A DNA stretch of 64,000 bases from a virus. A program made the translations under genes and the position numbers. Numbering within the stretch: position 1 is the stretch's first letter; every line of letters begins with the position of its first letter. The notes beneath the pieces were generated by a model, which searched no databases, had not been told where the DNA came from, and saw nothing but the letters and a program-made list of their open reading frames with translations. Positions 24,017 to 32,385 of this stretch are shown piece by piece. Where the stretch lies: the IMG/VR virus record IMGVR_UViG_3300042154_002696, positions 1-64,000 of that record. The stretch is one strand, 5' to 3'.

Positions 24017-24817
24017 ATGTATAACATATCAGTCATTTCAGGATTTGGGTTAGATGTTAATTTTCAAACTGATAAACCTTGTGAACTATACGTTGACAGA
24101 ATTCCTATTACCCCAAAAACTTCGGTAAGGGTTTTATGGGTTTTAGAACCAAATGAAATTTCAGGTTTTAAACAATCAGTAATAAATAATTACGATAAAT
24201 TTGATTTAATTTTGACTTGGGATAAAAATATTTTATTGTCTTGCCCAAATGCAAAATTATTTCCTTATGGAACAACTTGGATTAAGGATTTTGAATTCCC
24301 TGGTCAAAAAGAATATTGTATTACAACGTTAATTGGTGGAAAAACGATGGTTTCGGGTCATTATTTAAGACATCAAATACCTGAGATAAGTAAATTAATA
24401 ACATCAATTCCTGTTCATTTATACAATAGTATAAACACATCTTTTAAACAATTGCCAGAATTAAGACAAATGGTAAGTACATCATCGAAAAACGAATTAT
24501 TTTATTCTCAATTTCATATTGTAATTGAGAATGTCACTTCAGATAATTGGTTTACCGAAAAAATCGTTGATTGTTTCCAAACAAAAACAATTCCGATTTA
24601 TATTGGATGTGAAAATATTGGTGATTTTTTTGACATAAAAGGAATATTTCATATTAAATCATTGGAAGAAATGGTTGAAGTATGTAATAACATCACACCT
24701 GAAACATATCAAAATATGTTAGACTATGTTAATATAAACTATGAAAAGTCTATGAACTATCACGACCATAAAAAACGTCTTGAAGATGCGGTTAACTTAT
24801 TTATTTCAAATAACTAA
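24017..24817 (+). CDS. GT10-like fucosyltransferase
   Basis: 266 residues, ATG at 24017. The C-terminal half has the GT10 signature: FHIVIENVTSDNWFTEKIVD, then IPIYIGCENIGDFFDIKGI. In alpha-1,3/4-fucosyltransferases this block binds GDP-fucose. The N-terminal half (VLWVLEPNEISGFKQS, LILTWDKNILLSCPN) is the variable acceptor-binding domain. Length is a little short for the family. It is next to a GT11-like enzyme and a GDP-fucose synthase-like gene, which supports use of GDP-fucose or a related GDP-deoxysugar. Confidence 0.8.
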   Translation: MYNISVISGFGLDVNFQTDKPCELYVDRIPITPKTSVRVLWVLEPNEISGFKQSVINNYDKFDLILTWDKNILLSCPNAKLFPYGTTWIKDFEFPGQKEYCITTLIGGKTMVSGHYLRHQIPEISKLITSIPVHLYNSINTSFKQLPELRQMVSTSSKNELFYSQFHIVIENVTSDNWFTEKIVDCFQTKTIPIYIGCENIGDFFDIKGIFHIKSLEEMVEVCNNITPETYQNMLDYVNINYEKSMNYHDHKKRLEDAVNLFISNN

Positions 24818-24820
24818 AAT

Positions 24821-25603
24821 ATGGATACAGTCTCAACAAGATTAATGGGTGGTTTAGGAAACATGATGTTTCAAATTGCAACGGCATATAGTGTTGCTCT
24901 TAGAGATAATAAAGAAATGATTTGTGACACTAGAGATATGGTCATACCTCACAAACCATATACATTCTATTCTGATAATATTCTCAGAAAAGTAAAATGT
25001 TCTTATACCCCAACGAATCAAAGACATATTGGTGAACAAGGTTTTCAATATTTTCCAATACCAAAATTTGACGGAAATGTGAAATTAATTGGTCACTTTC
25101 AAAGTGAAAAATATTTTATAAACCATAAAAATGAAATATTAGATTTGTTTGAAATTAATGATAAAACTAAAAATAATTTATTAGAAAAGTATGGTGATAT
25201 TATAGGTAAAGATACTTGTTCAATTCATGTGAGAAGAGGTGATTATCTTGGATTACCGAATCATCATCCAACACAATCAATTGACTATTATAAAAATGCA
25301 ATTAAAATTATCGGTGAAGATAAACATTATCTAATATTTTCGGATGACATTGAATGGTGTAAAGAAAATTTTGATTTCATTGAGAACAAAACTTTTATTT
25401 CTGACAATATAGATTATGAAGACCTATACTTAATGTCTATGTGTAAAAATAACATAATTGCCAATTCAACTTTTAGCTGGTGGGGAGCTTGGTTAAATAA
25501 AAATGAGAATAAACAGGTAATAATACCTAGTAAATGGTTTGGGGATGCCTACTCATCTTTCAAAACTGAAGACCTATATTGTAACAATTGGATTAAACTA
25601 TGA
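24821..25603 (+). CDS. Alpha-1,2-fucosyltransferase, GT11
   Basis: 260 residues, ATG at 24821. All GT11 motifs are present: an N-terminal RLMGGLGNMMFQIATAYSVA, the donor-binding SIHVRRGDYLG (HxRRxD, residues about 136-146) and LIFSDDIEWCKENF, then NSTFSWWGAWLN. It transfers L-fucose, or in some O-antigen systems a related GDP-sugar, to position 2 of an acceptor. Its stop overlaps the next gene, the GDP-fucose synthase-like reductase (ATGA), tying donor synthesis to transfer. Confidence 0.88.
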   Translation: MDTVSTRLMGGLGNMMFQIATAYSVALRDNKEMICDTRDMVIPHKPYTFYSDNILRKVKCSYTPTNQRHIGEQGFQYFPIPKFDGNVKLIGHFQSEKYFINHKNEILDLFEINDKTKNNLLEKYGDIIGKDTCSIHVRRGDYLGLPNHHPTQSIDYYKNAIKIIGEDKHYLIFSDDIEWCKENFDFIENKTFISDNIDYEDLYLMSMCKNNIIANSTFSWWGAWLNKNENKQVIIPSKWFGDAYSSFKTEDLYCNNWIKL

Positions 25604-26523
25604 CTGTATTAGTAACAGGTTCAAACGGATTAGTTGGAAATGCGTTAAAAAAATTATTAGGTGATAATCACATCTATCATACAAGAAAAGATGCCGATTT
25701 AACTAATGAGATAATTACTAAAGAATATATTACATATCATGTAAAAAATTCTGATGTTGACACAATCATACATTGTGCAGCAATGGTAGGAGGGGTTCAA
25801 GCTAATTCAATAAACAATGAAACATTTTTTATAGAAAATTATAAAATAAATAACAATGTTATTAGTTCTGCGTTTGAAAATAAGATTAAAAATTTTGTAA
25901 ACTTATCCTCTACTTGTATTTTTCCTGATTCTAATATTACTTACCCATTAACTGCAGACCAAATTGATATTGCACCCCCTCACTCGTCCAATTATGGGTA
26001 TTCTTATGCTAAACGATTATCAGGATATCAAACAAAAATAATTAGACAATTAACAGGTAATAATTGGATTACAATTGTACCGACAAATGTATATGGTCCT
26101 TACGATAATTTTCATCCTAGTTATAGTCATTTAATCCCTGGAATAATACACAGGGCATATGATTCTAAGGTAAATAATGAGGACTTTGTAGTATGGGGTG
26201 ACGGAAGTCCATTAAGACAATTTATACATTCAAAAGATTTAGCTAAAAATATTATGTGGGCAATTACTAATTGGAATAGTGATGTTCCATTTATGGCAGT
26301 TAACGATAATGAACATTCAGTTATGGATGTTGTTAAAATTGTTATTAAAAAATTTGGTATTGAGGAAAGTCGATTAATTTTTGACGATACAATGCCAAAA
26401 GGTCAATTCAGAAAACCAGCAAAATCTGATATACCTAAAGATTATAACTATATTGATTTAGAAACAGGAGTAAACGAAACCATTGATTGGTTTAATAACA
26501 ATTATAACACACTAAGAAAATGA
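25600..26523 (+). CDS. GDP-L-fucose synthase-like (or ColC-like) epimerase/reductase
   Basis: 307 residues, ATG at 25600. NAD(P) motif VLVTGSNGLVGNAL, HCAAMVGGVQANSINNETF typical of GDP-fucose synthases, the LSSTCIFPD strand, catalytic Tyr-x3-Lys in GYSYAKR, then PTNVYGPYDNFHP and RQFIHSKDLA. GDP-fucose synthase makes GDP-L-fucose from GDP-4-keto-6-deoxymannose; its relative ColC makes GDP-L-colitose from the ColD product. The next, overlapping gene is ColD-like, so either reaction is possible. No GDP-mannose dehydratase is in the window, so the precursor must come from the host or elsewhere in the phage. Confidence 0.87.
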   Translation: MTVLVTGSNGLVGNALKKLLGDNHIYHTRKDADLTNEIITKEYITYHVKNSDVDTIIHCAAMVGGVQANSINNETFFIENYKINNNVISSAFENKIKNFVNLSSTCIFPDSNITYPLTADQIDIAPPHSSNYGYSYAKRLSGYQTKIIRQLTGNNWITIVPTNVYGPYDNFHPSYSHLIPGIIHRAYDSKVNNEDFVVWGDGSPLRQFIHSKDLAKNIMWAITNWNSDVPFMAVNDNEHSVMDVVKIVIKKFGIEESRLIFDDTMPKGQFRKPAKSDIPKDYNYIDLETGVNETIDWFNNNYNTLRK

Positions 26524-27680
26524 AACGAATTGATTTAATTCAAGATACTATTGATAACCAAGACATTGATAATTTAATTGAATGGTTAAAAGATTACCCA
26601 AGATTAACTAAAGGTCCTAAAACAATTGAATTTGAGAATAAATGGTCTCAATGGTTGGGGTCAAAATATTCCGTATTTGTTAATTCAGGGTCTTCTGCAA
26701 ATTTACTTATGCTATACGCATTAAAAATTCTTAATAAAATGAAGAATACTAAAGTTTGTGTCCCAACATTATGTTGGGCAACAGATTTGGCACCCGTACT
26801 TCAATTTGATATGGAACCATTATTAATTGATTGTAATTTGGATAATTTATCGGTTGATTTAACTCACTTAGAAGAAGTGTTTAAAACAGAACAACCATCG
26901 GTATTATTATTAGTCTCGGTTTTAGGTTTATCTCCTGATATGGATTCTATTGTTGAATTATGTAAAAAATATGATGTAATATTACTTGAAGATAATTGTG
27001 AGTCGCAAGGAACTAAATTTAAAGGTATTAAACTTGGTAATTTTGGATTGATGTCATCATTCTCAACCTATTTTGGACATACTATGTCAACTATAGAAGG
27101 AGGAGTTATTTCAACTAATGATGAAGAAATATATAACACTTTATTACAACTTAGAAGTCATGGATGGGATAGAGATTTATCAACAAACAAACAAAAAGAG
27201 TTAAGAAGTGAATGGAAAGTAACCGATTTTTCGGCTTTATATACTTTTTATATTCCAGGGTTTAACTTAAGAAGTACGGATTTACAAGCACAAATTGGTA
27301 TCAAACAATTGGATAAAGTTGATGGGATGATTAATAATCGATATGAAAACTTCTTATATTATAAGTCTAAGTTAGAAGGTAAAACATGGTTCCCAAAAAC
27401 CTTTAATGATAGTTACACTTCAAATTTTGCAATTCCATTTATAGCCAAAACCATTGAAGATAAAGAAACTTTAATTAAAGAATTGGATGAAAATAACATT
27501 GCTTGTCGACCATTAATTTCAGGTTCAATGGGTATTCAACCATTCTACAAAAAATTATATGGAGAGAACAAATTACCTAATTGTTCAATAATAGATGATA
27601 AAGGAATTTATGTTCCTAATCACGATAAAATGACAAAAGAAGATATTGACAGAGTTTGTAATATCTTATTAAAATATTAA
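26520..27680 (+). CDS. ColD-like GDP-4-keto-6-deoxymannose 3-dehydratase (DegT/DnrJ/EryC1/StrS family)
   Basis: 386 residues, ATG at 26520 (ATGA overlap). PLP-family layout: VNSGSSANLL (residues 54-63), ILLEDNCESQGT, then STYFGHTMSTIEGGVIS. In sugar aminotransferases this last motif holds the Lys that binds PLP; here it is His187, in a FGHxxSTIEGG context. That change is the known mark of ColD, which removes the 3-OH of GDP-4-keto-6-deoxymannose on the way to GDP-colitose. Together with the reductase before it, this suggests a 3,6-dideoxyhexose pathway. The His is seen; the substrate is inferred. Confidence 0.82.
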   Translation: MKRIDLIQDTIDNQDIDNLIEWLKDYPRLTKGPKTIEFENKWSQWLGSKYSVFVNSGSSANLLMLYALKILNKMKNTKVCVPTLCWATDLAPVLQFDMEPLLIDCNLDNLSVDLTHLEEVFKTEQPSVLLLVSVLGLSPDMDSIVELCKKYDVILLEDNCESQGTKFKGIKLGNFGLMSSFSTYFGHTMSTIEGGVISTNDEEIYNTLLQLRSHGWDRDLSTNKQKELRSEWKVTDFSALYTFYIPGFNLRSTDLQAQIGIKQLDKVDGMINNRYENFLYYKSKLEGKTWFPKTFNDSYTSNFAIPFIAKTIEDKETLIKELDENNIACRPLISGSMGIQPFYKKLYGENKLPNCSIIDDKGIYVPNHDKMTKEDIDRVCNILLKY

Positions 27681-27683
27681 GAT

Positions 27684-28472
27684 ATGTTGAAGTTCTTTAA
27701 ACCCGCAAGAGGTAATAAAATTCATCAACGAGGATATTTTTCATATATTACCGAAGCGGTCGTCCACATACATAATGTATTATTAAATTATCCAAACGAA
27801 AAATTAAAGATTTATTATGATTTATCTAATATTGAAGGATATGGTAATCAAAACATTTACGAAGCGTGTTTTGTTCAAGATGAAAATGATTACTTAAACA
27901 ACATTAATGAGTATTCTAATATTGAATTAGTTAATTATATATCACAATTAAATGCCTATGAAAAAGAAACTTTAACGAAAGATAATTTAGAAATGTGTGA
28001 ATCAATAATTAAAAATAATTTTATATTAAATGATGAGATGAAACAATTGTTTTCATCGAGGCATCCTCAAATTGATTTTACAAAAACAATTGGATTTCAT
28101 AGGAGAGCAACTGACATGTCTGCAATACATCACGTCTCAACAATAGATTTATCAAATATCTTTAATATCTTAGAAAAAGAAGAATTTGAAAATGTTTTTT
28201 TAATGTGTGATAATTTAACCGATTTAGATAAATTTAAAAAAAGATATGGTAATAAGTTAATTACTTTTGATGAATTTACATCATCAAAATCAGATGACAA
28301 CCCATTTTTTAAATTAAAAAATGATGATGAGTTAATCAAACAACATATTCAAGAGATTGTTTTTGGTGCCTACACATTAGGAATGACTAAAAAACTATTT
28401 TGCACCAAATCAAACCTATCAACATTTTCAATATTTTCAAACTCAAAATTAAATTTTAACAGACTTAATTAA
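27684..28472 (+). CDS. Putative glycosyltransferase with HxRRxD motif
   Basis: 262 residues, ATG at 27684. Residues about 137-144 read GFHRRATDM, close to the GDP-binding HxRRxD motif of NodZ, O-fucosyl- and other fucosyltransferases; a later FLMCDNLTDLDKFKKRYG and LFCTKSNLSTFSIF match the usual C-terminal binding part. The first half is unlike any family I know. A third fucosyltransferase-type enzyme would fit the cassette. The assignment rests on the one motif, so it is moderate. Confidence 0.6.
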   Translation: MLKFFKPARGNKIHQRGYFSYITEAVVHIHNVLLNYPNEKLKIYYDLSNIEGYGNQNIYEACFVQDENDYLNNINEYSNIELVNYISQLNAYEKETLTKDNLEMCESIIKNNFILNDEMKQLFSSRHPQIDFTKTIGFHRRATDMSAIHHVSTIDLSNIFNILEKEEFENVFLMCDNLTDLDKFKKRYGNKLITFDEFTSSKSDDNPFFKLKNDDELIKQHIQEIVFGAYTLGMTKKLFCTKSNLSTFSIFSNSKLNFNRLN

Positions 28473-28474
28473 CT

Positions 28475-28858
28475 ATGATTACAATCCCTATTAGCATTGG
28501 AGAATTGATTGACAAATTATCAATACTTTACATTAAAAAAACAAAAATTTATAACCCCGAAAAATTAGAATTTATAAACGAAGAATTTGAATTATTATAT
28601 AACATATCGTCCTATTATTTAAATGAGGAAAATATTTCAACACTTTACAGTAAATTAGTTGAAATTAATTCAAAACTTTGGGAAATTGAAGATGAAATTA
28701 GAAATAATGAAAATAGTAAAATTTTTGATTCGCGTTTTATTCATTTAGCAAGACAAGTTTATCAGACTAATGATGAAAGATTTTCATTAAAAAATAAAAT
28801 TAACGAATTAACCAATTCTGAAATTAGAGAGCAAAAAGAACATATTAACTACCAATAA
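28475..28858 (+). CDS. DUF6165-like protein
   Basis: 127 residues, ATG at 28475. Begins ITIPISIGELIDKLSILYIKK, the typical start of DUF6165 proteins, followed by a long helical body (LYSKLVEINSKLWEIEDEIR) and LARQVYQTNDERFSLKNKIN. DUF6165 genes sit in lipopolysaccharide and glycan loci, but their function is not known. It ends the dense part of the sugar cassette, just before phoH. Confidence 0.75.
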   Translation: MITIPISIGELIDKLSILYIKKTKIYNPEKLEFINEEFELLYNISSYYLNEENISTLYSKLVEINSKLWEIEDEIRNNENSKIFDSRFIHLARQVYQTNDERFSLKNKINELTNSEIREQKEHINYQ

Positions 28859-28885
28859 AGTTCTATAAAAACAAATATAAATTAA

Positions 28886-29629
28886 ATGGCAAATACAAGA
28901 CCAAAAAAATCACCAGTATCAACTTCTTCTGAAGAAGAAGGGAATCATAAATCAAAAAAAGAGATTATTTGCTCAATTCTAAAAAAGAAAACAAAAGAAA
29001 AGTTTTTAACTCAAACACAAAAAAGATATTACGACACACTAATGTCAAATGAGGTAACTATTTGTTCAGGACCTGCAGGTGTTGGTAAAAGTTATATTAC
29101 AATGAAAGCGGCCATTGATTTGTTGTCAGACCCAACCACACCTTATGAAAAAATTATAATTGTAAGACCAGCGGTTGAAGCTGAAGAAAAATTAGGTAGT
29201 TTACCTGGTAATGTTGAAGAAAAATTAGACCCGTATATTTTCCCATCATATTATTTATTAAATAAAATCATCGGAAAAGAAAACAGAGAAAAATTAAAAA
29301 ATTTGGAAGTTATTGAAGTTTTTGCATTAGCGTTTATGAGAGGAATGAATATTGATAATTCAATATTAGTTTTTGAAGAAGGACAAAATGCAACACCTAG
29401 TCAAATGAAACTTTTATTAACAAGAATAGGTTTTAATAGTAAATTTTTTATATCGGGTGACGTTGAACAATCTGATAGATATAAAAACAAAACACATAGT
29501 GGATTATGGGATGCTATTGAAAGGTTTAGAGGTGACAAAGACATCTCAACATTTGAATTTACAGACAAAAAAGATATTGTTAGAAATCATTTAATTAGTA
29601 AAATTTTAGAAAAATACGAAACCGAATGA
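28886..29629 (+). CDS. phoH: PhoH-family ATPase
   Basis: 247 residues, ATG at 28886. Walker A GPAGVGKS (residues 62-69), IIVRPAVEAEEKLGSLPG, and Walker B LVFEEGQNATPSQMKLLLTR, where the usual Asp-Glu is Glu-Glu (164-165). ISGDVEQSD is the third conserved block. PhoH is frequent in phages, and bacterial members are RNA helicase/RNase-linked or phosphate-responsive, but the phage role is unsettled. The first 45 residues are an unconserved Ser/Lys-rich extension. Its stop overlaps the next gene. Confidence 0.88.
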   Translation: MANTRPKKSPVSTSSEEEGNHKSKKEIICSILKKKTKEKFLTQTQKRYYDTLMSNEVTICSGPAGVGKSYITMKAAIDLLSDPTTPYEKIIIVRPAVEAEEKLGSLPGNVEEKLDPYIFPSYYLLNKIIGKENREKLKNLEVIEVFALAFMRGMNIDNSILVFEEGQNATPSQMKLLLTRIGFNSKFFISGDVEQSDRYKNKTHSGLWDAIERFRGDKDISTFEFTDKKDIVRNHLISKILEKYETE

Positions 29630-30222
29630 GAATTGCAATAGAGTTAAATGGTGTTTTACGGGACACCTTAAAAAAAATACAACAAGAGTACGAAAAATGG
29701 TATTTAGAAAATCCATTTAAAGAAGATAACGAAAAATCAGAATATGAAGTAATTTCTGATTTAACAACTTTGGAAATCTTAAAACACCTTAAATTTAAAG
29801 ATGAAGATGAATTATATAAATTTTTGTATACAGAACATACTATGGAGATTTTTGGGCACGCGGGTTCAGTTGAAACATCAAGTATGATGGACATGAATGA
29901 GTTTTATTTGGATAATAGAGATAATCACGACATTCTAATTGTTTCCGATGAAATTGGTAAATCAAAACCAGCCTCATTATTTTTCATATCAAAGTTTGGG
30001 TGTTTGGTAGAAACAATAAAATTTTACAGTGAATCAACAATTAATTCAATGTGGGATTCAATTGACGTTTTACTTACAGCAAATCCTACCTTATTATTAA
30101 ATTATCCAAAAGGAAAAACTGTTATTAAATACGAAACCTCATATAATAAAACTATTGAGGTTAAACATTCTATAACCAAATTAAAAGAATTAACTACAAA
30201 AATAAAAGAATTACATGATTAA
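29626..30222 (+). CDS. Degenerate HAD/5'-nucleotidase-like protein
   Basis: 198 residues, ATG at 29626 (ATGA overlap). The N-terminus MRIAIELNGVLRDTL looks like HAD motif I of 5'(3')-deoxyribonucleotidases (normally DxDGVL), but both Asp are replaced (Glu and Asn). ILIVSDEIGKSKPASLFFISKFG resembles HAD motif II and its partner helix, and MWDSIDVLLTANP resembles motif IV. Without the nucleophile Asp it is probably not a phosphatase; it could be a binding or regulatory protein. Family call is tentative. Confidence 0.5.
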   Translation: MRIAIELNGVLRDTLKKIQQEYEKWYLENPFKEDNEKSEYEVISDLTTLEILKHLKFKDEDELYKFLYTEHTMEIFGHAGSVETSSMMDMNEFYLDNRDNHDILIVSDEIGKSKPASLFFISKFGCLVETIKFYSESTINSMWDSIDVLLTANPTLLLNYPKGKTVIKYETSYNKTIEVKHSITKLKELTTKIKELHD

Positions 30223-30523
30223 AGTATTAGGAGAACATTATTATTTTGATTTGGACAAAATTGAAGAATATTTGGATATGTCTGACAAATCAACCGAAAA
30301 GTCAACCGACGAAAAATCAACCGACGAAAATGAATTAAGTCTAAATGAAACAAAGATTAACATCATAAAATTTGAAATGGTGAAAATGTTAATGGATACT
30401 GTACTAACTGAAAATGAAGATACCGACGAAACATTAGGTTCTAAATCAAGTTCTAATACAAGTATACCATTCAGATTAGCTTTCAATAGCTTATTAAACA
30501 AAAAACTTATAAATTATTATTAA
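30215..30523 (+). CDS. Small unknown acidic protein
   Basis: 102 residues, ATG at 30215, overlapping the previous stop by 8 nt. Starts IKVLGEHYYFDLDKIEEYLDM, then an acidic low-complexity repeat (KSTEKSTDEKSTDENE), then a helix (INIIKFEMVKMLMDTVL) and a C-terminal SIPFRLAFNSLLNKKLI. No family recognised. The position between the HAD-like gene and a glycosyltransferase gives no clear hint. Confidence 0.55.
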   Translation: MIKVLGEHYYFDLDKIEEYLDMSDKSTEKSTDEKSTDENELSLNETKINIIKFEMVKMLMDTVLTENEDTDETLGSKSSSNTSIPFRLAFNSLLNKKLINYY

Positions 30524-30524
30524 T

Positions 30525-31577
30525 ATGGACGCATCGTTAAACGAAAAAGTAAAACAGTCGATTCAAAATCTTAGGGATAAGAAATCAAGAATATATTTCC
30601 TTATCCAAGATACCAAAGGAAATGCAAAAGCATCAGTTAGATTAATCTATCAAATGGCAAAATCTCTTTTGGACGCGGGATTTAACCCGATAATCCTTCA
30701 CGAGAAAAAAGAATATGCAGGAGTTATTGCATGGTTAGATGAAGAATATATGTCTATTCCTCATAAAGCAATTGAAGGTGAAAATTTAGAAATCTCACCT
30801 GAGGATTTTATTATTGTTCCAGAGTTGTTTGGATATGTTATGGAGCAAGTTAAAAATTTACCTTGTGGTAAAATAGTTTTAACTCAAAACTATAATCATA
30901 TTGTCGAAACATTACAACCTGGTCAAAGTTGGGCTCAATATGGTTTCTTAAAGTGTTTAACTACTACAACAAAACAACAAGAATATATTGAAACAGTAAT
31001 GAGACAATCAAGTTTTGATATCATTAAACCTTTAATTACCGACAATTTTTATCCAAAAATTTTACCTCCAATGCCAATTATTGGAGTTCATACTAAAGAA
31101 CAAGAAGATACTATCAATATCATTAAAACTTTTTACTTAAAATTTCCTCAATATAGATGGTTTACATTTAGAGATTTAAGAGGTCTTTCTGAGAAAGAAT
31201 TTTCAAACTCATTAAGAGATTGTTTTGTTAGTGTTTGGATTGACGATGAGAGTGGATTTGGTACCTTCCCATTAGAATCTATGGCATCGGGAGTACCTGT
31301 TATTGGTAAAGTCCCTAACATTCAACCTGAATGGATGAATGATGACAATGGAGTATGGTTAACAAATAAAAATATGATTTGTGATTTTATTGCTGACTAT
31401 ATTCAAAATTGGTTAGAAGACAATATCAAAACAGAACTTTACGAAAACATAAAGAAAACCGTTGAAACTTATACAAATAAACAAGAATTTGACTCTACTG
31501 TAGTTTCATTATTTGAAAACTACTTAAACGTAAGAGCAGAATCATTTGAACAACAAATATCTAAAACCGAAGAATAA
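30525..31577 (+). CDS. Glycosyltransferase, GT-B fold
   Basis: 350 residues, ATG at 30525. N-terminal Rossmann part RIYFLIQDTKGNAKASVRLI; C-terminal donor site ESGFGTFPLESMASGVPVIG (residues about 242-261), the GT4-type E-x7-E pattern, then WMNDDNGVWLTN. It resembles GT4 enzymes in O-antigen or teichoic acid synthesis. Another GT gene follows, 1 nt after its stop. Acceptor and donor unknown. Confidence 0.78.
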   Translation: MDASLNEKVKQSIQNLRDKKSRIYFLIQDTKGNAKASVRLIYQMAKSLLDAGFNPIILHEKKEYAGVIAWLDEEYMSIPHKAIEGENLEISPEDFIIVPELFGYVMEQVKNLPCGKIVLTQNYNHIVETLQPGQSWAQYGFLKCLTTTTKQQEYIETVMRQSSFDIIKPLITDNFYPKILPPMPIIGVHTKEQEDTINIIKTFYLKFPQYRWFTFRDLRGLSEKEFSNSLRDCFVSVWIDDESGFGTFPLESMASGVPVIGKVPNIQPEWMNDDNGVWLTNKNMICDFIADYIQNWLEDNIKTELYENIKKTVETYTNKQEFDSTVVSLFENYLNVRAESFEQQISKTEE

Positions 31578-31578
31578 T

Positions 31579-32385
31579 ATGAACGAAAAATTATCACTAT
31601 CCATTATACTACCAATCAAATCATCTAAATCTAAAGATTTTAATGATTATTTTGAGAAAGCAATAACTTCAATTAAATCACAAACAGTTGAAGTTGAAGA
31701 ATTATTAATAGTACACACATCTGAAGAGTCGTTAATTAATCACCTAAATGGTTATGACTTTGGAACATTAAATGTTACTAAATTATTATGGGATAAAGAC
31801 CCTAACTATTGTGAACAAATTAACTACGGTATTAAAAACGCCAAAGGTGTTTGGGTTTCTTTATTTGAATTTGACGATGAATATTCATCAATATGGTTTA
31901 AAAATGTTAAAAAATATATTGAAGCATATCCTCAAACACAAGTATTTTTACCTGTTGTTGTTGAGACTGATGAAAAAGGTATATTTGCAGGATTTACCAA
32001 CGAAGCAACATTTGCCGCTAACTTTAGTCAAGAAATGGGATTTTTATCTAATGAAACTCTACAAGAATATCAAAATTTCCAAACCTCAGGTAGTGTAATT
32101 AAAAAAGAAGTTATTGAAGATTTTGGTGGATTTAAGTCCTCCATAAAGTTAACATATGTTTATGAGTTTTTGTTAAGATTAACTTATAACTCTGTTTCAA
32201 TTATGACTATACCAAAACTTGGATACAAACACTCAAACATGAGAGAAGGTTCAATTTTTTGGAACTATAAGTTTGGTGAACAAAAAATGTTAGAAGATGA
32301 AGTTAAGTTTTGGATTCAAACGGCAAAAAAAGAATTTTTCTTTGTTGACGATAGAGTCATAAAATATCAATCAGAGAATGGATAA
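31579..32385 (+). CDS. Glycosyltransferase family 2
   Basis: 268 residues from the ATG at 31579, one base after the previous stop; a longer frame from 31546 overlaps the previous gene and is rejected. GT-A pattern: LSIILPIKSSKSKDF, then ITSIKSQTVEVEELLIVHT, LLWDKDPNYCEQINYGIKNA, and the metal site FEFDDEYSSIWF. The C-terminal part (FGGFKSSIKLTYVYEFLLRL) matches typical GT2 acceptor sides. It ends the sugar cassette and its TAA overlaps the sigma-factor start (TAATG). Confidence 0.8.
   Translation: MNEKLSLSIILPIKSSKSKDFNDYFEKAITSIKSQTVEVEELLIVHTSEESLINHLNGYDFGTLNVTKLLWDKDPNYCEQINYGIKNAKGVWVSLFEFDDEYSSIWFKNVKKYIEAYPQTQVFLPVVVETDEKGIFAGFTNEATFAANFSQEMGFLSNETLQEYQNFQTSGSVIKKEVIEDFGGFKSSIKLTYVYEFLLRLTYNSVSIMTIPKLGYKHSNMREGSIFWNYKFGEQKMLEDEVKFWIQTAKKEFFFVDDRVIKYQSENG

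Noticed and set aside
26520-27680. Ordinary sugar aminotransferase.
   Set aside because: The PLP Lys is replaced by His in the ColD-type context, so transamination is unlikely.
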